From the NCBI RefSeq assembly GCF_000814475.1, contig NZ_JSVC01000015.1:329268-393267 (forward strand): a stretch of DNA of 64,000 bases, read 5' to 3'. The notes under the pieces are model-generated. The model saw only the letters and a program-made list of their open reading frames with translations. It was not told the DNA's origin and searched no databases. Numbering within the stretch: the stretch's first letter is position 1; each line of letters begins with the position of its first letter. The DNA comes from Flavihumibacter solisilvae. GTDB taxonomy: Bacteria; Bacteroidota; Bacteroidia; Chitinophagales; Chitinophagaceae. Of this stretch, positions 43,974 through 53,322 are shown piece by piece. The position numbers and the translations under genes are program-made.

Positions 43974-44113
43974 AAGCATATATGTGTGTTATTTAGCTGC
44001 AAATAAAATAAATAAAAGTCTAATGGGATTAAGACAATATTAACAAATTGTCATGCCAGCAGGGCTGCCCGGCCCCCGGAGAACAACTGGGTATTCCCGT
44101 CCCTAATATTCGT

Positions 44114-44121
44114 TAGTTTTG
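44114..44121 (+). promoter_or_regulatory. Candidate -7 promoter element of ribBA
   Basis: TAGTTTTG matches TAnnTTTG exactly and lies 16 bases before the ribBA ATG at 44138. No TTG is seen at the -33 position. The region upstream does not resemble an FMN riboswitch. Confidence 0.45.
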
Positions 44122-44137
44122 TGGTTAAATAATCACT

Positions 44138-45343
44138 ATGCTGGATAGTATCGAAAGTGCTATAGAAGACATCAGGAACGGAAAGATGGTCATCGTGGTG
44201 GATGATGAGGACAGGGAAAATGAGGGGGATTTTATCGTTGCCGCCCGCCACGTGACGCCCGAGGTAATCAATTTCATGAGCAAGGAGGGGCGTGGACTGA
44301 TCTGTGTTCCGCTGGTGGAGGACAGGTGCGAAGAACTTCAGCTGGAAATGATGGTTAACAGCAATACCGCCCTTCATGAGACTGCTTTTACCGTTTCCGT
44401 TGACCTGCTGGGTCATGGTTGCACAACCGGAATTTCCGCCCATGACCGCGCAAAAACGATCCAGGCACTGATCAACCCATCAACCAAGCCGTCCGACCTT
44501 GGCCGGCCCGGACATATTTTTCCCCTGAAAGCCAAGAAAGGTGGTGTACTCCGCAGGGCAGGGCACACAGAAGCCACAATAGACCTGGCACGCCTCGCCG
44601 GCCTCGAACCTGCCGGTGCACTGGTGGAAATTATGAACGAAGACGGCACCATGGCCAGGCTTCCCGAGCTCGAGCAGCTGGCGAAAAAGTTCGGCATGAA
44701 GCTGATCTCCATCAAAGACCTGATCGAATACCGCCTGAAGCGCGATACCCTGATCGATGAAGAAGTGCGGGTTGATATGCCTACAAAATACGGCCATTTC
44801 AAGATGGTCGCGTTCCGCGAGAAACATACCCAGAATGAACATATTGCATTGATAAAAGGCGAGTGGGAAAAAGATGAACCCGTTCTCGTACGGGTGCATT
44901 CTTCCTGCTTTACCGGCGATATCCTCGGTTCCCTCCGCTGCGACTGTGGCGAGCAATTGCATAAAGCCCTCCAGATGGTTGAAGCGGCCGGCAAGGGTGC
45001 GGTCCTTTACATGAACCAGGAAGGACGCGGTATCGGCCTGATGAACAAGCTGCAGGCTTATAAGCTGCAGGAAGAAGGGATGGATACTGTTGAGGCTAAC
45101 CTGCACCTGGGCTTCCCGATGGACAAGCGCGACTATGGCGTGGGCGCCCAGATCCTGCGACACCTCAATATCACCAAGCTGAAACTCATCAGTAACAACC
45201 CGAAAAAACGGGCTGGCCTTATTGGCTACGGTCTTGAGATCGTCGAGTGCGTTCCCATCAAGGTCAAACCAAACCCCCACAACGAAAAATACCTGAAGAC
45301 AAAGCGCGACAAACTGGGACACCGGATCCTCGACGGAGAATAA
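44138..45343 (+). CDS. ribBA: Bifunctional DHBP synthase / GTP cyclohydrolase II
   Basis: A 401-residue riboflavin biosynthesis fusion. Residues about 1-200 are 3,4-dihydroxy-2-butanone-4-phosphate synthase ([47 protein letters not shown]). Residues about 205-400 are GTP cyclohydrolase II with the zinc cysteines in [17 protein letters not shown], the [11 protein letters not shown] substrate loop, and [20 protein letters not shown]. Both active sites look intact. It provides the two precursors of the pathway. No other rib gene is nearby, as is usual for Bacteroidota. Confidence 0.96.
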   Translation: MLDSIESAIEDIRNGKMVIVVDDEDRENEGDFIVAARHVTPEVINFMSKEGRGLICVPLVEDRCEELQLEMMVNSNTALHETAFTVSVDLLGHGCTTGISAHDRAKTIQALINPSTKPSDLGRPGHIFPLKAKKGGVLRRAGHTEATIDLARLAGLEPAGALVEIMNEDGTMARLPELEQLAKKFGMKLISIKDLIEYRLKRDTLIDEEVRVDMPTKYGHFKMVAFREKHTQNEHIALIKGEWEKDEPVLVRVHSSCFTGDILGSLRCDCGEQLHKALQMVEAAGKGAVLYMNQEGRGIGLMNKLQAYKLQEEGMDTVEANLHLGFPMDKRDYGVGAQILRHLNITKLKLISNNPKKRAGLIGYGLEIVECVPIKVKPNPHNEKYLKTKRDKLGHRILDGE

Positions 45344-45355
45344 ATGTTTCCATTT

Positions 45356-48300
45356 TTAGTGGCTCGCCTCATCGCTTGAGTCCACCGTAGGGGGAACACC
45401 TAACTCTTTCTTCTTCTTGCGGCGGAACAACTCATTGATCCGGTCGAATTCCTTTCGGTAGGAGATACTTACACCCGAACGCTGCAGGGCGTTCTGCGCG
45501 ATGTAGCTCCAGTTATTCTTATAGAAGAACGTGATCCGGAATTTGCCGTCGGGTGTCAGCTTGTATTCGGCTGTAACATCGGGGAGGAACTGGAATGTAG
45601 ACGCCTGCTGCGAACCTATCCCGAAATCGATGGCGCTTCCCACCACGAAAGTGAGTCGCTCATTTAAAAAGCTTTTCCCTACACTCAGGTTGATATTGGT
45701 ACGGTCGGGGAGTGTGATCTGGGAGTTGGATTCTCCTGTAATGTTTGTGCCACTGTAAAGTGAAGCACTGAGGTTTACCTTCAGGCTCTTATCATTGAAT
45801 ACATTCTGAAGGAGCTTGGAAAACTCATTGGTGAGCACGCTCGACAGGAAACCGGAAATGCTGCTCGAAACCAGGCTTTCGAATGCCGTGCTTGCAAATG
45901 ATGAACTGTTGTTTGACGTACTTCCGGCAGCCGTAAGCGGTCCAAAGCTGTTGAACAGGATCAGGTAGGACACCTGTTTGTTCAATTCATTTTCGTCACG
46001 ATGGATGATCTGGATCAAGGCCTGCGCTTCCGAATTGTTTTTGAGCGAACTGTTTTCAGGAAGCTCGATCTGGAATTTGATCCTCGGCTGGGTTAGTCGC
46101 TCAGAGATGGTCGCGATCACATTTACTTTTCCGCGGTAATGTTTTACATCCTCGCTGGTAACACTGAAGCCACCGCTGCTCAACAGGTCGCTGAACTTCA
46201 CATTCTCTGCTTCATACAAGGCGTCGATCTTCAGTTGCGCTTCATAAGGGTCGCCTGACCAGGTAATATAATTACCCCGCTCGGGCATCAGTTTGAAGGT
46301 CTTCTTCCACGCCTGGAAATTGAAATTATAAAAGCCCCTTTCTATTTCATAGCGGCCATTCATACTAAGTGCCTCGTTGGTGCCGACCCGCACTTTAAGG
46401 TTGCCACTTCCCTGCGCAGAAATGATATCTCCTGAAACTTCATCCAGGATTACATACGCTGTCGCTTTATTATTGGCATTGATATCCAGTGAAACAGTCA
46501 GGTTACTTTCCTTGCCATAGGGCCGGTATGCTTCCATTTCTTTCCCGTATTTCTTCCACACGATAAAGTCAGCTTCCGCGCTTTCCCTTCCCGAGCCGGT
46601 AACGATATAGAACTTGCTGCTGTCAGTCGGCTCACCGCTGATATCCATATTCATATCATACATGGGACCGGTAAGGTTCAGGTTCGCTTTGCCGATCACT
46701 GTTCCGTAGAAAATTTTGTTATCGACACCCTTCGTATTCAGCAACAGCATTTTATTGGTTCGCACGCGGAAATCAAATGCCATGTCCTTGAAGTTATTGT
46801 GATATAACTTCCCTTCCACGAGTTCGCCCTTGTTGCCAAGTGTATCTTCGAGCTGGATCTTTCCGAAATCGATCAGGCCATCGCTGAACAGAACCCGGGC
46901 ATTCTTAAGCTTGTAATATACTTTGGTATAATCGACCAGCAGGCCTGCATCCGCGAGACTTACATCACCAATGTATTTGAGGTTATTGGCCTTTCCCTTG
47001 ATCTGCAGTTTTCCTGTTGCCTTGCCGTCCACTTTACTGAAAATACCTGCCAGGTACTTCTGGAGCATGGAAATGTTTGTCTTGTCGAACGTAGTATTGA
47101 TGTCTATCTCATCTGCGAGACTATCCTTCGTATTTACCAGTCCTGCGAGATCAAACGTATAGTTCTCATTGGCGGAAGTGGCTTTGAACGTCACTTTGCC
47201 CGACTTCTTCGAATAAGTAGTAACAAGGTCGAGTATCCCGATCGAATCGTTGTCGAGCCGGAAATGTTCAGCTTTTGCCGTTGCATCCACCTGCAGGTTA
47301 CCGAAAGGTTCAATCACTTCAACAGTACCGGTGAAGAGTCCTTCGATCCTGTTGCTCTTCACAAAGAAAGGAGTGAAGTCACCGAGGTTTATTTTCTGCA
47401 ATTCTATTTTAATGTCATTGCCTTTGCCGATGGAAGAGGGGGCGGATGTTACAAGGATCTCCTGGTCGCCGCTGTAAATACGGACGCCGTCGGTAGTCAC
47501 AAGCTCACGACTGAGAATGATCTCACTACCCTTGTCTATGACCCATTGTTTCTCGTTGATGTCAAAGCTCGAAGGATGAAACATGACGCGGATCCCGTTC
47601 TTCAGGGTCTGCACTTCACCGGAAACATCTGCGCGGTTCAATGTCTGGCTGGCGCTGGTCTTCAGATTCACCTGTGAAATATCATTTGCAGAGCGGACAG
47701 ACAACTGGGTGCCCGGGAAATGCAGGCTGTCGTTAACAAATATATCGCCGATAGCTGTGGAGACTGACAACGAATCATAATTTCCCCGTCCCTGCAGTTT
47801 TACATCGTAGAAGCCAAGCTTGTTGTAGCCAAACTGCGGAATATCCGCATCTACATCGAAGATGTTATCCCTGGTATTCAGCCGCCCGTTGATGGTGGAA
47901 TAATTAAATCCTTTCAGTCGCTTGTCAAGCAGGTCGAGGTAATCATCTACTTTCCTCGTCGTAATAAAGAAGCTGAAATTGTTGTCCACCTTTTTCTTCG
48001 ACGCTGCAATATAACTGGGATAATACCTGTTGAGAAAGGTCTGGAAGGCATCGGGTAAAGAACTTATGTTGAATTCTCCTGCAAGTATACCTTCGAATTC
48101 ATTGCTTTTTACGGTGATCGTCTTATTGCCGTTGCTCTGTAACGATGACTCAACATATAAAGAGTCAAACGAAATACGCTGGCCATTCTTAAACACGGAA
48201 GCATCTGATACCCGGGCCGTGCCGATAAAATTATCGATCGTGTTCCCGCTGAAGTTCATGTTGAAACTGCCGTTGATGTCCAACTCATCCTTAGTGAAGT

Positions 48301-50149
48301 TCAGGTTCCTGAGGTTGGCATTATTGATGAGGGCAGTGAAGTCAAAAACCGGAACCTTGCCCGAAAGGTCGACGAGACCTTTCATCGTTGCTTCAAGGTG
48401 TTCATCGTTGATGGCGATATTCCCGTTAAAGAGTTTTTGCGCCACCTGCCCGTCGACCGAAATATCCTTATAGGTGTAACCCCTGTATTCCAGGAAACCC
48501 AGGTTGCCCTTGAGTGTGGCATCAAGGTTATGAAGCGAGAAGCCCTTGCCCCTGATGTCGCCTTCGAAGGCAAGCTTCCCCATGTTGCGATCATTCAGGA
48601 ACTTCCCGATGTCAAAGTCTTCGGTTCGAATGGTTCCTTTATACACCTGTGGACCCTTATCCGGCAGCTTCATGTTCACGTCGGTCCGGATGGTTCCCAA
48701 TGCGGTTTCGATCGTGCCGTACGTAACAAAGTCTTTCAGGAAACCGGTGAAGTTTCCCTGGAAACGCAGGTATTGCAGTTCATCCAGCTTCGGTTCGGTT
48801 ATGCCTGCCAGTTCGGGGATAAGCTTTTTTACATCCTCATAGGTCGTACGGAAGTCGTTTGCCGTAAAGTCAAGAAATGTCCGGTCAAGATCCGGCAGGC
48901 CAGTCAGGTCAAAGTCACCAACCAGGTAAGTGTTCTGCCCGGCCTTGGCCACCAGCTTTTTACCGCTGAGGTTATTAACTGATCCTTTTATTTTACCGGA
49001 TATCGATATGCGCTTATCCCATTTCGCCAGTTGGGGAGCGAAATAGGCGATGTCATCACTGTGGATCAATGCATCTTCAAAGGCGCCTTCCATCCGCACT
49101 TTCTCGATGAACTGGCTCATATCGTCGAAGCTGTCGTACCGCATGGCGAAAAAATTCCGCAGCCTGCTTTTATTGGTCCGGATATCGAGCTTCGCAAATT
49201 CCATTGCTTCAGGGTGGAAGCGGACATTAGCCTTCAGCTGCTTCACTTCAAACCCGCTTCTCTCGAGGGTGGAAAGGTTGATCGCCCCGCTGAAAGTATC
49301 GTTCACCAGTTTAACGTCGGTGAATTTGCTGTTGATCTTCCCCCAGAGGAAATGGGCGCCATCAAAATAATAATAGGGTTTGCGGTCGTTTTCGAGGTCA
49401 TGCCGCATTGCCCCGTTTTTGATGGTAAGCGAGTTGATGGTCAGCGACCACTTTCCCGGGTTCCAGCGCAGGTGCTCCGGGTCATTGGGCGGAATGCTGT
49501 CGTTCTGGATTCTTTTTCGTGGTGGCCGTAACCCATCATAATTATAAATGGAGAAGACCGGTTCTACAAACGCCAGCTCTTTGATGCTGATCGCTTTTCC
49601 GTGCAGGTCGAACTTATCCGTTTCCAGGTGCATGGAACTCAGCGAAAGTCCCAGGTTCTCGCCCCGCCACTCATCCTGTTGCAAAACGCGGATATTCTTC
49701 AGGTCGACTGTTTTCAGCGTAAGCTCGATCGGGTTGGCCTTTTTTGCAGAAGGCGGTCCGGAAAAATAATCTACCAGGAACTGGTAGTTCCAGACGGAAT
49801 CCTTCCGGTGAAGGAAAATATTTGTTCCCTCCAGCCCGATATACTTGAGTTCGATCTTGTCTTTTACGAAGAACCAGTCGGTGATATTCACCCTCAGAAC
49901 GCCCGCATACAGGAGGGTGTCTTTATTGCGATCGCGCACCAGGGTACCTTTCAGTTCAAGCTTATCGAAAAAGTCGAAGTCAATATGCGAAACCCGCACT
50001 TCCGTATTCAGCGCTTTAGATAACCGTGATGCCGCATGCCGGGCGAGAAAATTCTGTACAAAAGATGTTTGCAGGGAGAAGTAAACCAACACCACCAACA
50101 GGAGCAGCGAGAGTAATATGTAACCAATTATATTTCGAACGCGTTTCAG
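45356..50149 (-). CDS. TamB/AsmA-like translocation and assembly protein
   Basis: A very long (about 1597-residue) periplasm-spanning protein: an N-terminal inner membrane anchor, a long beta-rich body of repeated strands, and a C-terminal DUF490/TamB domain (about 1130-1580). Such proteins form a groove that moves lipids or barrel proteins to the outer membrane. The start needs comment. The first conventional start codon is TTG at 50098, inside the hydrophobic anchor. The frame is open to a stop at 50203 and encodes KRVRNIIGYILLSLLLLV directly after CTG at 50147-50149, which is the expected basic-then-hydrophobic anchor. No ATG, GTG or TTG lies in between, so CTG is proposed as the start. 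Confidence 0.88.
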   Translation of the reverse strand: MKRVRNIIGYILLSLLLLVVLVYFSLQTSFVQNFLARHAASRLSKALNTEVRVSHIDFDFFDKLELKGTLVRDRNKDTLLYAGVLRVNITDWFFVKDKIELKYIGLEGTNIFLHRKDSVWNYQFLVDYFSGPPSAKKANPIELTLKTVDLKNIRVLQQDEWRGENLGLSLSSMHLETDKFDLHGKAISIKELAFVEPVFSIYNYDGLRPPRKRIQNDSIPPNDPEHLRWNPGKWSLTINSLTIKNGAMRHDLENDRKPYYYFDGAHFLWGKINSKFTDVKLVNDTFSGAINLSTLERSGFEVKQLKANVRFHPEAMEFAKLDIRTNKSRLRNFFAMRYDSFDDMSQFIEKVRMEGAFEDALIHSDDIAYFAPQLAKWDKRISISGKIKGSVNNLSGKKLVAKAGQNTYLVGDFDLTGLPDLDRTFLDFTANDFRTTYEDVKKLIPELAGITEPKLDELQYLRFQGNFTGFLKDFVTYGTIETALGTIRTDVNMKLPDKGPQVYKGTIRTEDFDIGKFLNDRNMGKLAFEGDIRGKGFSLHNLDATLKGNLGFLEYRGYTYKDISVDGQVAQKLFNGNIAINDEHLEATMKGLVDLSGKVPVFDFTALINNANLRNLNFTKDELDINGSFNMNFSGNTIDNFIGTARVSDASVFKNGQRISFDSLYVESSLQSNGNKTITVKSNEFEGILAGEFNISSLPDAFQTFLNRYYPSYIAASKKKVDNNFSFFITTRKVDDYLDLLDKRLKGFNYSTINGRLNTRDNIFDVDADIPQFGYNKLGFYDVKLQGRGNYDSLSVSTAIGDIFVNDSLHFPGTQLSVRSANDISQVNLKTSASQTLNRADVSGEVQTLKNGIRVMFHPSSFDINEKQWVIDKGSEIILSRELVTTDGVRIYSGDQEILVTSAPSSIGKGNDIKIELQKINLGDFTPFFVKSNRIEGLFTGTVEVIEPFGNLQVDATAKAEHFRLDNDSIGILDLVTTYSKKSGKVTFKATSANENYTFDLAGLVNTKDSLADEIDINTTFDKTNISMLQKYLAGIFSKVDGKATGKLQIKGKANNLKYIGDVSLADAGLLVDYTKVYYKLKNARVLFSDGLIDFGKIQLEDTLGNKGELVEGKLYHNNFKDMAFDFRVRTNKMLLLNTKGVDNKIFYGTVIGKANLNLTGPMYDMNMDISGEPTDSSKFYIVTGSGRESAEADFIVWKKYGKEMEAYRPYGKESNLTVSLDINANNKATAYVILDEVSGDIISAQGSGNLKVRVGTNEALSMNGRYEIERGFYNFNFQAWKKTFKLMPERGNYITWSGDPYEAQLKIDALYEAENVKFSDLLSSGGFSVTSEDVKHYRGKVNVIATISERLTQPRIKFQIELPENSSLKNNSEAQALIQIIHRDENELNKQVSYLILFNSFGPLTAAGSTSNNSSSFASTAFESLVSSSISGFLSSVLTNEFSKLLQNVFNDKSLKVNLSASLYSGTNITGESNSQITLPDRTNINLSVGKSFLNERLTFVVGSAIDFGIGSQQASTFQFLPDVTAEYKLTPDGKFRITFFYKNNWSYIAQNALQRSGVSISYRKEFDRINELFRRKKKKELGVPPTVDSSDEASH

Positions 50150-50229
50150 GATGCGGGAATTGACTGGTAAAAATAAATATTCGCTACTTTGCGGGCCCTG
50201 TTATTTTTATAAACTAACGAATTATTTAT

Positions 50230-51279
50230 ATGAAATGGTTTGTAAGGCTCTCTGTATTGTTGCTTTTTAACACGTCATTCTCACAGGAAGCCCCCCTGCC
50301 GGCAAAGAATAAATATGTTTTGGTAATTCATGGCGGCGCAGGAACCATCCTGAAAAGTAAGATGACCCCTGAAAAGGAAAAGGCTTATAAGGAAGCATTG
50401 ACGCTCGCCCTGAAAAACGGTTATGCCATCCTTCAAAAAGGCGGCAGCTCACTGGATGCCGTAACCGCAGCAGTTACTGTTATGGAAGATTCCCCGCTCT
50501 TCAATGCAGGTAAAGGCGCGGTGTTTACGAACGAAGGCCGTAATGAGCTCGACGCTGCCATCATGAGCGGGAAGGACCAGGCAGCAGGTGCTGTTGCCGG
50601 TGTTACCACCATCCGTAACCCCATTCTTGCCGCGCGTGCAGTAATGGAAAAGAGCAATCACGTAATGATGGTGGGAGCGGGTGCTGAAAAATTTGCAGCC
50701 AGCCAGGGGATAAAGATCGTTGACCCGTCTTATTTCTATACGGAAGAACGCTGGCGCGGACTCCAGAACGCTAAAAAAGAAGATTCCCTTAAAATGGAAC
50801 TGGACCACGGCAGCAAAAAGTCAAAAGCCTACCTCTTTACCAATAAGGATAATAAATTCGGTACCGTTGGTGCCGTTGCCCTCGACCAGCATGGCAACCT
50901 CGCTGCCGCCACAAGTACGGGCGGCATGACCAATAAAAAATACGGCCGGGTTGGGGATGCCCCGATCATTGGCGCCGGTACCTATGCCAATAACGAGACC
51001 TGCGCGGTCAGCTGTACCGGCTGGGGTGAATACTTCATCAGGGTAGTGGTAGCCAAGACCATCAGCGACATGATGGAATTCGGGAACCGCTCCTTGTCAG
51101 ATGCGGCCAATGAAGTCATGATGAAGCGCGTTCCCGCCCTCGGCGGCGATGGCGGCCTCATCGCAGTCGACAAGAATGGAAACTATACCATGCCCTTCAA
51201 CACCGAGGGGATGTACCGTGGCGTTGTGAAAGCCGATGGCTCTATTGTTGTGGAGATCTACGGCGCTGACGCGAAGTAA
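50230..51279 (+). CDS. Isoaspartyl peptidase / L-asparaginase (Ntn hydrolase), exported
   Basis: A 349-residue plant-type asparaginase with a signal peptide (VLLLFNTSFSQ), so it acts in the periplasm. LVIHGGAGTI (32-41) opens the fold. The autoprocessing site is KFG-TVGAVALDQHGN with nucleophile Thr212. TSTGGMTNK and GVGDAPIIGAGTYA-like segments (RVGDAPIIGAGTYANN) form the substrate pocket. The precursor should split into alpha and beta subunits at Gly211-Thr212. It hydrolyses beta-aspartyl dipeptides or asparagine. Its promoter region is shared with the divergent TamB gene. Confidence 0.94.
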   Translation: MKWFVRLSVLLLFNTSFSQEAPLPAKNKYVLVIHGGAGTILKSKMTPEKEKAYKEALTLALKNGYAILQKGGSSLDAVTAAVTVMEDSPLFNAGKGAVFTNEGRNELDAAIMSGKDQAAGAVAGVTTIRNPILAARAVMEKSNHVMMVGAGAEKFAASQGIKIVDPSYFYTEERWRGLQNAKKEDSLKMELDHGSKKSKAYLFTNKDNKFGTVGAVALDQHGNLAAATSTGGMTNKKYGRVGDAPIIGAGTYANNETCAVSCTGWGEYFIRVVVAKTISDMMEFGNRSLSDAANEVMMKRVPALGGDGGLIAVDKNGNYTMPFNTEGMYRGVVKADGSIVVEIYGADAK

Positions 51280-51297
51280 CCTTTGTAACCTGCTGGA

Positions 51298-52116
51298 CTA
51301 TAGTGCCTTTCGAAGCTTTACCAGTTGCCTCAAAAGCGACTCCAACTGGTCAAGTTGCAACATATTTGCCCCGTCACTTAATGCTACCGCGGGGTTCGGA
51401 TGTGTCTCAATGAACAATCCATCCGCACCTGCCGCGAGTGCAGCTTTGGCTATAGTGCCAATCATGGCCGGGTTGCCACCCGTAACGCCGGATGTCTGGT
51501 TGGGCTGCTGCAGGCTGTGGGTACAATCCATTACAACCGGAACACCATGTTCTTTCATCCACGGAATATTCCGGTAATCCACCACCAGGTCCTGGTACCC
51601 GAACGTCGTTCCACGCTCTGTCAGGATCACTTTATTGTTGCCGGTATTCCGGATCTTTTCTACCGCAAATTTCATGGACGGACCGCTGAGGAACTGGCCT
51701 TTCTTCACATTGATCACCTTCCCGGTTTCACCCGCCGCTACCAGCAGGTCGGTCTGGCGGCAAAGGAATGCAGGGATCTGCAGCACGTCTGCATACTCCG
51801 CAGCATGGGCCGCTTCATCATGGGCGTGAATATCTGTGGTGGTGGGCAGGCTGAATGCCTGGCCGGTCTTTTTAAGCAGGCCGAGACCCATATCGTCACC
51901 AAGCCCGGTAAATGAACTGGCGCTGGTGCGGTTTGCCTTCCGGTAAGAAGATTTGAAGATATAAGGGATGCCCAGGTCCTTGCAGATCGCGCTCACTTTT
52001 GTGGCCACTTCCAAAAGCAGCTCTTCACTTTCAATTACACAGGGACCGGCAACCAGGAAAAAGTTTTTCTCATCGTAAGACTGACCTTTGAACAGGTCTT
52101 TCAGAAATTGTTCCAT
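51298..52116 (-). CDS. kdsA: 3-deoxy-8-phosphooctulonate synthase
   Basis: A 272-residue KDO-8-phosphate synthase, the committed step of KDO formation for lipopolysaccharide. Motifs: LVAGPCVIESEELL (about 22-35), FKSSYRKANRTS, FSLPTTTDIHAHDEA, LSGPSMKFAVEKI and VMDCTHSLQQPNQTSG. The longer frame to 52206 adds 30 residues not seen in the family; ATG 52116 fits. A perfect -7 box lies only five bases upstream of that ATG, so the messenger may have almost no leader. Convergent with the asparaginase gene, 18 bases apart. Confidence 0.96.
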   Translation of the reverse strand: MEQFLKDLFKGQSYDEKNFFLVAGPCVIESEELLLEVATKVSAICKDLGIPYIFKSSYRKANRTSASSFTGLGDDMGLGLLKKTGQAFSLPTTTDIHAHDEAAHAAEYADVLQIPAFLCRQTDLLVAAGETGKVINVKKGQFLSGPSMKFAVEKIRNTGNNKVILTERGTTFGYQDLVVDYRNIPWMKEHGVPVVMDCTHSLQQPNQTSGVTGGNPAMIGTIAKAALAAGADGLFIETHPNPAVALSDGANMLQLDQLESLLRQLVKLRKAL

Positions 52117-52121
52117 GCGTG

Positions 52122-52129
52122 CAAAGATA
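52122..52129 (-). promoter_or_regulatory. Candidate -7 element immediately before kdsA
   Basis: On the minus strand TATCTTTG matches TAnnTTTG exactly and is followed by five bases and the kdsA ATG. If active, transcription would begin at or within a few bases of the start codon, giving a leaderless or near-leaderless messenger. Confidence 0.45.
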
Positions 52130-52246
52130 TAAGGAAAGTCGTTGTTCTGATTTTCCGGAAACGTTTGCATGGCTGAAACTACGCGGAAGCCTGGCTCCCC
52201 CGGCAACTCTTTTGAATTTTGAGTTTTAAATTTTGAATTTCCTGTT

Positions 52247-52254
52247 TACGTTTG
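52247..52254 (+). promoter_or_regulatory. Candidate -7 element of the threonine dehydrogenase gene
   Basis: TACGTTTG matches TAnnTTTG exactly and lies 20 bases before the ATG at 52275. A TTG at standard -33 distance is not evident in the AT-rich upstream sequence. Confidence 0.45.
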
Positions 52255-52274
52255 CACCCGAAATTGCTTCCGAT

Positions 52275-53243
52275 ATGACTAAAGAAAAGATACTTGTAAT
52301 AGGTGCGTGCGGACAAATAGGCGTTGAGCTTACGCTCGCGCTGCGTAACATTTATGGTAACAGCAATGTTATCGCTTCGGACCTCCGTGAAGAAAATGAA
52401 CTGTTGCGTGGTACCGGGCCATACGTTTCCCTCGATGCCCTTAACAGGGAAATGTTGCATGTGATGGTGATCAGGCAGGGTATCACCCAGATCTACCTGC
52501 TGGCAGCTATTCTTTCTGCTACCGGTGAAAAAAATCCAAACCTCGCCTGGAACCTCAATATGCAAAGCCTCCTGAACGTGCTCGATATCGCACGCGAAGA
52601 GCAGATCCATAAAGTGTACTGGCCTTCATCCATTGCCGTGTTCGGACCTACATCACCAAGACAGCAATGTCCCCAGTACACCGTCATTGAGCCCACCACG
52701 GTGTATGGAATTTCCAAGTATGCAGGTGAGTTCTGGTGCAACTATTATTTCCAGCGTTTCGGTGTTGACGTGCGCAGCCTGCGCTACCCCGGCCTCATCA
52801 GTTATAAGTCTGCCCCCGGTGGTGGTACAACCGACTATGCCGTAGAGATCTTCCATGAAGCACTGGAAGAAAAAAAATACACTTCCTTCCTGAAGGAAGA
52901 TACATACCTGCCCATGATGTATATGCCCGATGCCATTAAGGCAACTATCGAGCTCATGGAAGCGCCTGCGAGCCAGATCACGGTGCGTACTTCCTATAAT
53001 ATCTCGGCAATGAGTTTTTCTCCAAAGGAGATCGCCGCAACCATCAAACAGCATATTCCTGACTTCCAGATCACTTATGAGCCCGACTACCGGCAAGCCA
53101 TAGCCGACAGCTGGCCGCAAAGCATCGATGACAGTGTTGCACGTAACGACTGGAACTGGAAACATGAATACGACCTTCCCAAAATGACGGAGGACATGCT
53201 GCTCAACCTGGAAAAGCAGGAAGCGCAAAGTGCTGCGGTCTGA
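52275..53243 (+). CDS. SDR-type L-threonine 3-dehydrogenase
   Basis: A 322-residue extended short-chain dehydrogenase. The NAD motif is VIGACGQIGVELT (about 8-20). The catalytic Ser/Tyr/Lys are in YWPSSIAVFGPTSPR and TTVYGISKYAGEFWC. RSLRYPGLISYKSAPGGGTTDYAVEIF is the signature that separates threonine dehydrogenases of this type from UDP-sugar epimerases. The product, 2-amino-3-ketobutyrate, would go to glycine via a ligase not present here. The frame opens earlier at a TTG (52233), but ATG 52275 gives the normal N-terminus and leaves room for the -7 box. Confidence 0.9.
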   Translation: MTKEKILVIGACGQIGVELTLALRNIYGNSNVIASDLREENELLRGTGPYVSLDALNREMLHVMVIRQGITQIYLLAAILSATGEKNPNLAWNLNMQSLLNVLDIAREEQIHKVYWPSSIAVFGPTSPRQQCPQYTVIEPTTVYGISKYAGEFWCNYYFQRFGVDVRSLRYPGLISYKSAPGGGTTDYAVEIFHEALEEKKYTSFLKEDTYLPMMYMPDAIKATIELMEAPASQITVRTSYNISAMSFSPKEIAATIKQHIPDFQITYEPDYRQAIADSWPQSIDDSVARNDWNWKHEYDLPKMTEDMLLNLEKQEAQSAAV

Positions 53244-53295
53244 TAAGTTCCGGCAACTTTCACAGTTCGTTCATTACTGGTTGTTGACATTATCA

Positions 53296-53303
53296 TATAT
53301 TTG
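53296..53303 (+). promoter_or_regulatory. Candidate -7 element of the TlpA-like gene
   Basis: TATATTTG, an exact match to TAnnTTTG and the same octamer as in the metal operon promoter, lies 19 bases before the ATG at 53323. The two nearest upstream TTG triplets (53281-53283 and 53284-53286) are too close to be a standard -33 element. Confidence 0.45.
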
Positions 53304-53322
53304 CCCATTAATTTGGTAGACT

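Noticed and set aside
43980..44137. FMN riboswitch upstream of ribBA
   Set aside because: The conserved RFN element core sequences are not visible and the gap is short and AT-rich on its right side.
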